Source of the DNA: JAJZQZ01 sp963790415
GTDB lineage: Bacteria; Actinomycetota; Thermoleophilia; RBG-16-64-13
Length of the DNA: 64,000 bases
Assembly (NCBI GenBank): GCA_963790415.1
Contig: CAWBOK010000009.1
Coordinates: 124,001-188,000 of the forward strand
Direction: 5' to 3'
Under the pieces are notes generated by a model. The model made no database searches. It was not told the origin of the DNA and saw nothing but the letters and a program-made list of their open reading frames with translations. Every line of letters starts with the position of its first letter. Position 1 is the first letter of the stretch. This document shows positions 62,266-64,000 of this stretch, one piece after another. The position numbers and the translations under genes were made by a program.

Positions 62266-62793
62266 TCAGTCTGCCCAGCGGCGGCCCATGGCGACGAACG
62301 GTGGGAGTGGCACGCCGACGCTTCGCCCGAAGAACGTCGACCACGAGATCAGAAGGTCGTGGATGGGCGGGTGGATCACCAGGCCTGCGAGTTCTTCGAC
62401 CGTGAACCACCCGATTTCGCGCACCGCCGGATCGCCGGACACAGCCCGGCCGTCCGCGGGAAGACGGGCCGCGAAGACCAACTGCACTAGGTGACGGCTC
62501 TTCCCCCCATCGGGCGAGATGCTCTCCACGAGGGCCAGAGGAGTATCCAACACCTCGACGTCCAGACCGCACTCTTCGCGCGTCTCCCGGGCCACCGCCG
62601 TGGTGAGAGACTCACCTCTCTCCACACCCCCGCCGGGCAGCAGCCAGTAGGAATGGACGGCGTTCTGCTGGCGCACCAGCAGGATGCGACCTTCGCGCAC
62701 GATGAAGGCTGAGACCCGTACCGCCGGCGGTGGGATTCTGGCCCCCTGACTAGTCTCCGGCTGACGACGGTTGTCGGTGGGTGGTACGTCCAT
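62266..62793 (-). CDS. Nudix hydrolase
   Basis: 175 residues from ATG 62793. The Nudix box is GGGVERGESLTTAVARETRE followed by ECGLD, matching G-x5-E-x7-REUxEE-x-G-U with all catalytic Glu residues. Surrounding sequence (FIVREGRILLVRQQNAVHSY, WLLPGGGVERGE) fits an ADP-ribose- or nucleotide-sugar-type pyrophosphatase, but the substrate cannot be read from sequence. Transcribed convergently with dut. The last 30 residues (WSTFFGRSVGVPLPPFVAMG) are not conserved. Confidence 0.9.
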   Translation of the reverse strand: MDVPPTDNRRQPETSQGARIPPPAVRVSAFIVREGRILLVRQQNAVHSYWLLPGGGVERGESLTTAVARETREECGLDVEVLDTPLALVESISPDGGKSRHLVQLVFAARLPADGRAVSGDPAVREIGWFTVEELAGLVIHPPIHDLLISWSTFFGRSVGVPLPPFVAMGRRWAD

Positions 62794-63007
62794 GTCGCAA
62801 GTATGACAGAGCCGTGGGATCAGGGTGCGCCCTCCCGGGTCCGCTTCGCTTGTGAGGTCGGGATCTCGCCGCCAAGCTCGGCCGAAGGTCGTACAGCGTA
62901 TCGCTAAAGCTCCCTGCTAGCGTGGCCGATACACTTGACGTCCGCGGTAGGCCCCCGCGGGTTCCTGACACGAGACGCGAATGACGCGTCGCGAAACCAA
63001 CAGAAAG
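62794..63007. other. Gene-free stretch between the Nudix gene and the riboswitch
   Basis: About 210 bases without a supported gene. It holds the presumed Nudix promoter on the minus strand. A TTGACG at about 62934 and a GC-rich inverted pair (CCGCGG ... CCGCGG, near 62942-62961) are noted, but no complete feature is clear. Confidence 0.3.
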
Positions 63008-63037
63008 TTGTCTAGGAATTCACAAGAGGGGCATACT
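63008..63037 (+). promoter_or_regulatory. Promoter for the riboswitch-pilin transcript
   Basis: TTGTCT (63008-63013) and CATACT (63032-63037), spaced 18 bases apart, would start transcription near 63044, exactly at the 5' edge of the riboswitch fold. Confidence 0.5.
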
Positions 63038-63044
63038 GAGGATG

Positions 63045-63124
63045 AAGGTGTAAAGGGCAAACTACTCGCAAGAGTGGGGCGCAAAGTCACAGGACCCTCT
63101 GGGTCGGCTGGGCTGCCACCTCAG
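63045..63124 (+). ncRNA. GEMM-I class riboswitch (cyclic di-GMP type)
   Basis: The RNA shows the GEMM-I consensus in order: AAAGGGCAAAC, a stem ACUC-GCAA-GAGU with a GNRA tetraloop, the invariant GGGGCGCAAAGUCA core, the GGACCCUCUGGGUCG P3 hairpin and the 3' GGCUGGGCUGCC, then ACCUC able to pair with the 5' AAGGU as P1. The G in GGGCAAAC at the ligand-contacting position suggests c-di-GMP rather than the cGAMP-selective variant, but this is not certain by eye. It is followed by a terminator and the pilin gene, so it controls pilin expression by the second messenger. Confidence 0.9.
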
Positions 63125-63131
63125 ACTGTAT

Positions 63132-63170
63132 AGGTCTGTGGTTTGCCAGGCATACCGCAGACCTTTTTCT
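63132..63170 (+). terminator. Intrinsic terminator serving as the riboswitch expression platform
   Basis: AGGTCTGTGGT (63132-63142) pairs with ACCGCAGACCT (63154-63164), 11 bp with one G-U, closed by an 11-base loop, and is followed by a run of five T. It lies 8 bases after the aptamer and 52 bases before the pilin start. The sequence CCACCTCAGACT (63116-63127), which includes the 3' arm of P1, can also pair with the 5' arm of this terminator, a plausible antiterminator. Confidence 0.85.
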
Positions 63171-63221
63171 ATGCGGATGCCGAAAGCGTGTGTTGTAGTT
63201 CTACATAAGGAGGTCGGCATC

Positions 63222-63702
63222 ATGTTCAGTAAGATCAGGTCGAGGATGCAGGGCGAGGGCGGTTTCACCCTCATCGAACTTCTGGTGGTGATCATCATCA
63301 TCGCCATCTTGGCGGCGATCGCCATCCCGACGTTCCTCGGGCAGAGGCAGAAGGCGCAGGACGCCGCCGCGAAGTCGCTGGTCCGCAACGCCATGACGGC
63401 TGTGGAGTCGGACTTTGTGGACACCCGCGCCTACGACACTATCGCGCAAGCTGACCTGGAAGCCATCGAGCCGGCGATCAAATGGGACGTGACTGGTGGA
63501 GCTCCCCACGTCTGCGGGAAGTGGCTACGCTGGGGCCACCGTCGCAGCGAACCAGGTGGACTGGGACGGGGTGGATGTGTACCAATACACCCTCGTGACG
63601 GAATCGGGCAGCGGCCTCACGTGGGGTGTTGCAGTGGACAAGCGTGCCGGCACTGGAGGTACCATCTACTACAAGGACGGCGCCGAGGTCTCCTCCTGGT
63701 AG
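63222..63702 (+). CDS. pilA: Type IV pilin (PilA-like), one frameshift
   Basis: ATG 63222 after AAGGAGG. A class III signal peptide ends in a Gly followed by FTLIELLVVIIIIAILAAIA, with the cleavage site G|F and Glu at +5, then a long amphipathic helix (QRQKAQDAAAKSLVRNAMTA). One extra base near 63500 shifts the frame; the globular domain continues LPTSAGSGYAGATVAANQVD and YQYTLVTESGSGLTWGVAVD to the stop at 63702. About 160 residues. Could be a major pilin or a pseudopilin. Expression is inferred to depend on the riboswitch immediately upstream. Confidence 0.9.
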
Positions 63703-63714
63703 ATCTCTGCGCAA

Positions 63715-63743
63715 GGTGCGGGCCGCGGACGCCGGCCCGCACC
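63715..63743 (+). terminator. Hairpin after the pilin gene
   Basis: GGTGCGGGCCG (63715-63725) and CGGCCCGCACC (63733-63743) form a perfect 11-bp stem with a 7-base loop, 12 bases after the pilin stop. No T tract follows. It may stabilise or terminate the pilin mRNA. Confidence 0.55.
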
Positions 63744-63777
63744 CAGCCCCGATGCGGCATCGACGGGTGACCGAGCG

Positions 63778-63810
63778 AAGGGCGGTGATCCGAAGGGGTC
63801 GCCGCCCTTT
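63778..63810 (+). terminator. Second hairpin with T-rich end before the last gene
   Basis: AAGGGCGGTGATCC pairs with GGGTCGCCGCCCTTT through a GAA-type loop with two G-U pairs, and the 3' arm ends in TTT. Together with the previous hairpin it separates the pilin transcript from the next gene. Confidence 0.5.
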
Positions 63811-63842
63811 CCACATCGGACACATCAGACAGGTGAGTCAAG

Positions 63843-64000
63843 ATGCATGGTTTGCCCTATAACAAGACCGTCGATCCCACACCGGAATCGCCCGCGGTGC
63901 GGACGTGGATCGCGCACGCCGCTTTTCTCTGCGCCATAGTCGTGTTGCCAATCTGGGTCATGACCCCATTCGGCTTCGACAAGTTCGGCGAGACCAAGTA
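63843..64000 (+). CDS. N-terminus of a membrane protein, cut by the window edge
   Basis: An open frame from ATG 63843 runs off the right edge: MHGLPYNKTVDPTPESPAVR, then a membrane helix (WIAHAAFLCAIVVLPIWVM) and TPFGFDKFGETK. The combination of a first helix followed by a TPFGFD.FG.TK loop resembles, from memory, the start of O-antigen-ligase/polymerase-like proteins found near pilus genes, but 52 residues are too few to be sure. The ribosome-binding site is weak (GGTGAG). Confidence 0.5.
   Translation, partial: MHGLPYNKTVDPTPESPAVRTWIAHAAFLCAIVVLPIWVMTPFGFDKFGETK

Noticed and set aside
1..64000. CRISPR arrays, rRNA and tRNA genes.
   Set aside because: I saw no regularly spaced repeats, no rRNA signature and no convincing tRNA cloverleaf anywhere in the window.

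Overview
The window is high-GC bacterial DNA with the conserved core gene order of a deep-branching, probably anaerobic member of the Actinomycetota. Evidence for this is a WhiG/FliA-type sigma factor between a XerC/D recombinase and rpsB, the dense translation/isoprenoid/lipid cluster from rpsB to ribF, a DUF6186-like protein, LL-diaminopimelate aminotransferase (DapL) beside DapF, and a corrinoid methanol methyltransferase. The lineage is an inference: no rRNA or other phylogenetic marker was compared.

Layout. 0-2 kb is a patchwork: an AbiEi-type antitoxin cut by the left edge, an orphan C-terminal scrap of trmD, and a DUF1269-sulfatase fusion that is truncated. 2-4 kb holds a two-subunit thiamine-dependent dehydrogenase E1 (minus strand). 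4.2-13 kb holds rplS, lepB, rnhB, a GyrI-like protein, two small membrane proteins, yraN, comM, dprA, xerC/D and whiG. 13.2-31.6 kb is an almost unbroken plus-strand run: rpsB, tsf, pyrH, frr, uppS, cdsA, dxr, rseP, ispG, proS, rimP, nusA, ylxR, infB, ylxP, rbfA, nrnA, truB, ribF. 31.7-39.8 kb is an accessory island inserted where rpsO would be expected to follow ribF. 40.2-62.2 kb resumes the core: rpsO, pnp, an M16 peptidase, dapB, rnj, ftsK, mnmH, rodZ, rimO, pgsA, thpR, recA, recX, rny, miaB, miaA, dapF, dapL, dut. The right end has a Nudix hydrolase, a GEMM (cyclic-dinucleotide) riboswitch with its own terminator in front of a type IV pilin, and the start of a membrane protein.

Most notable system. 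The 8-kb island codes on the plus strand for a CobW-type GTPase, overlapping a RamA-like ATP-dependent corrinoid-protein reactivase with a C-terminal dicluster ferredoxin, then a VWA (CobT/NorD-like) protein. Converging from the minus strand are a MoxR/CobS/NorQ-like AAA+ ATPase, MtaC (corrinoid protein) and MtaB (methanol:corrinoid methyltransferase) under a near-consensus promoter. Together this looks like a methanol-entry module with its own reactivation machinery plus a MoxR-VWA pair. Linking that pair to a methyl-corrinoid system is my inference. No MtaA is present.

Sequence quality. About fifty single-base indels, mostly insertions, break conserved essential genes (pyrH, frr, dxr, rseP, ispG, proS, pnp, dapB, rnj, recA and others), clustered at 14-22 kb and 41-45.5 kb. 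The reading frame resumes in family-typical sequence after each one, so I read them as sequencing or assembly errors rather than decay. Many fall just after CACG. Frameshifted genes are annotated over their full inferred extent.
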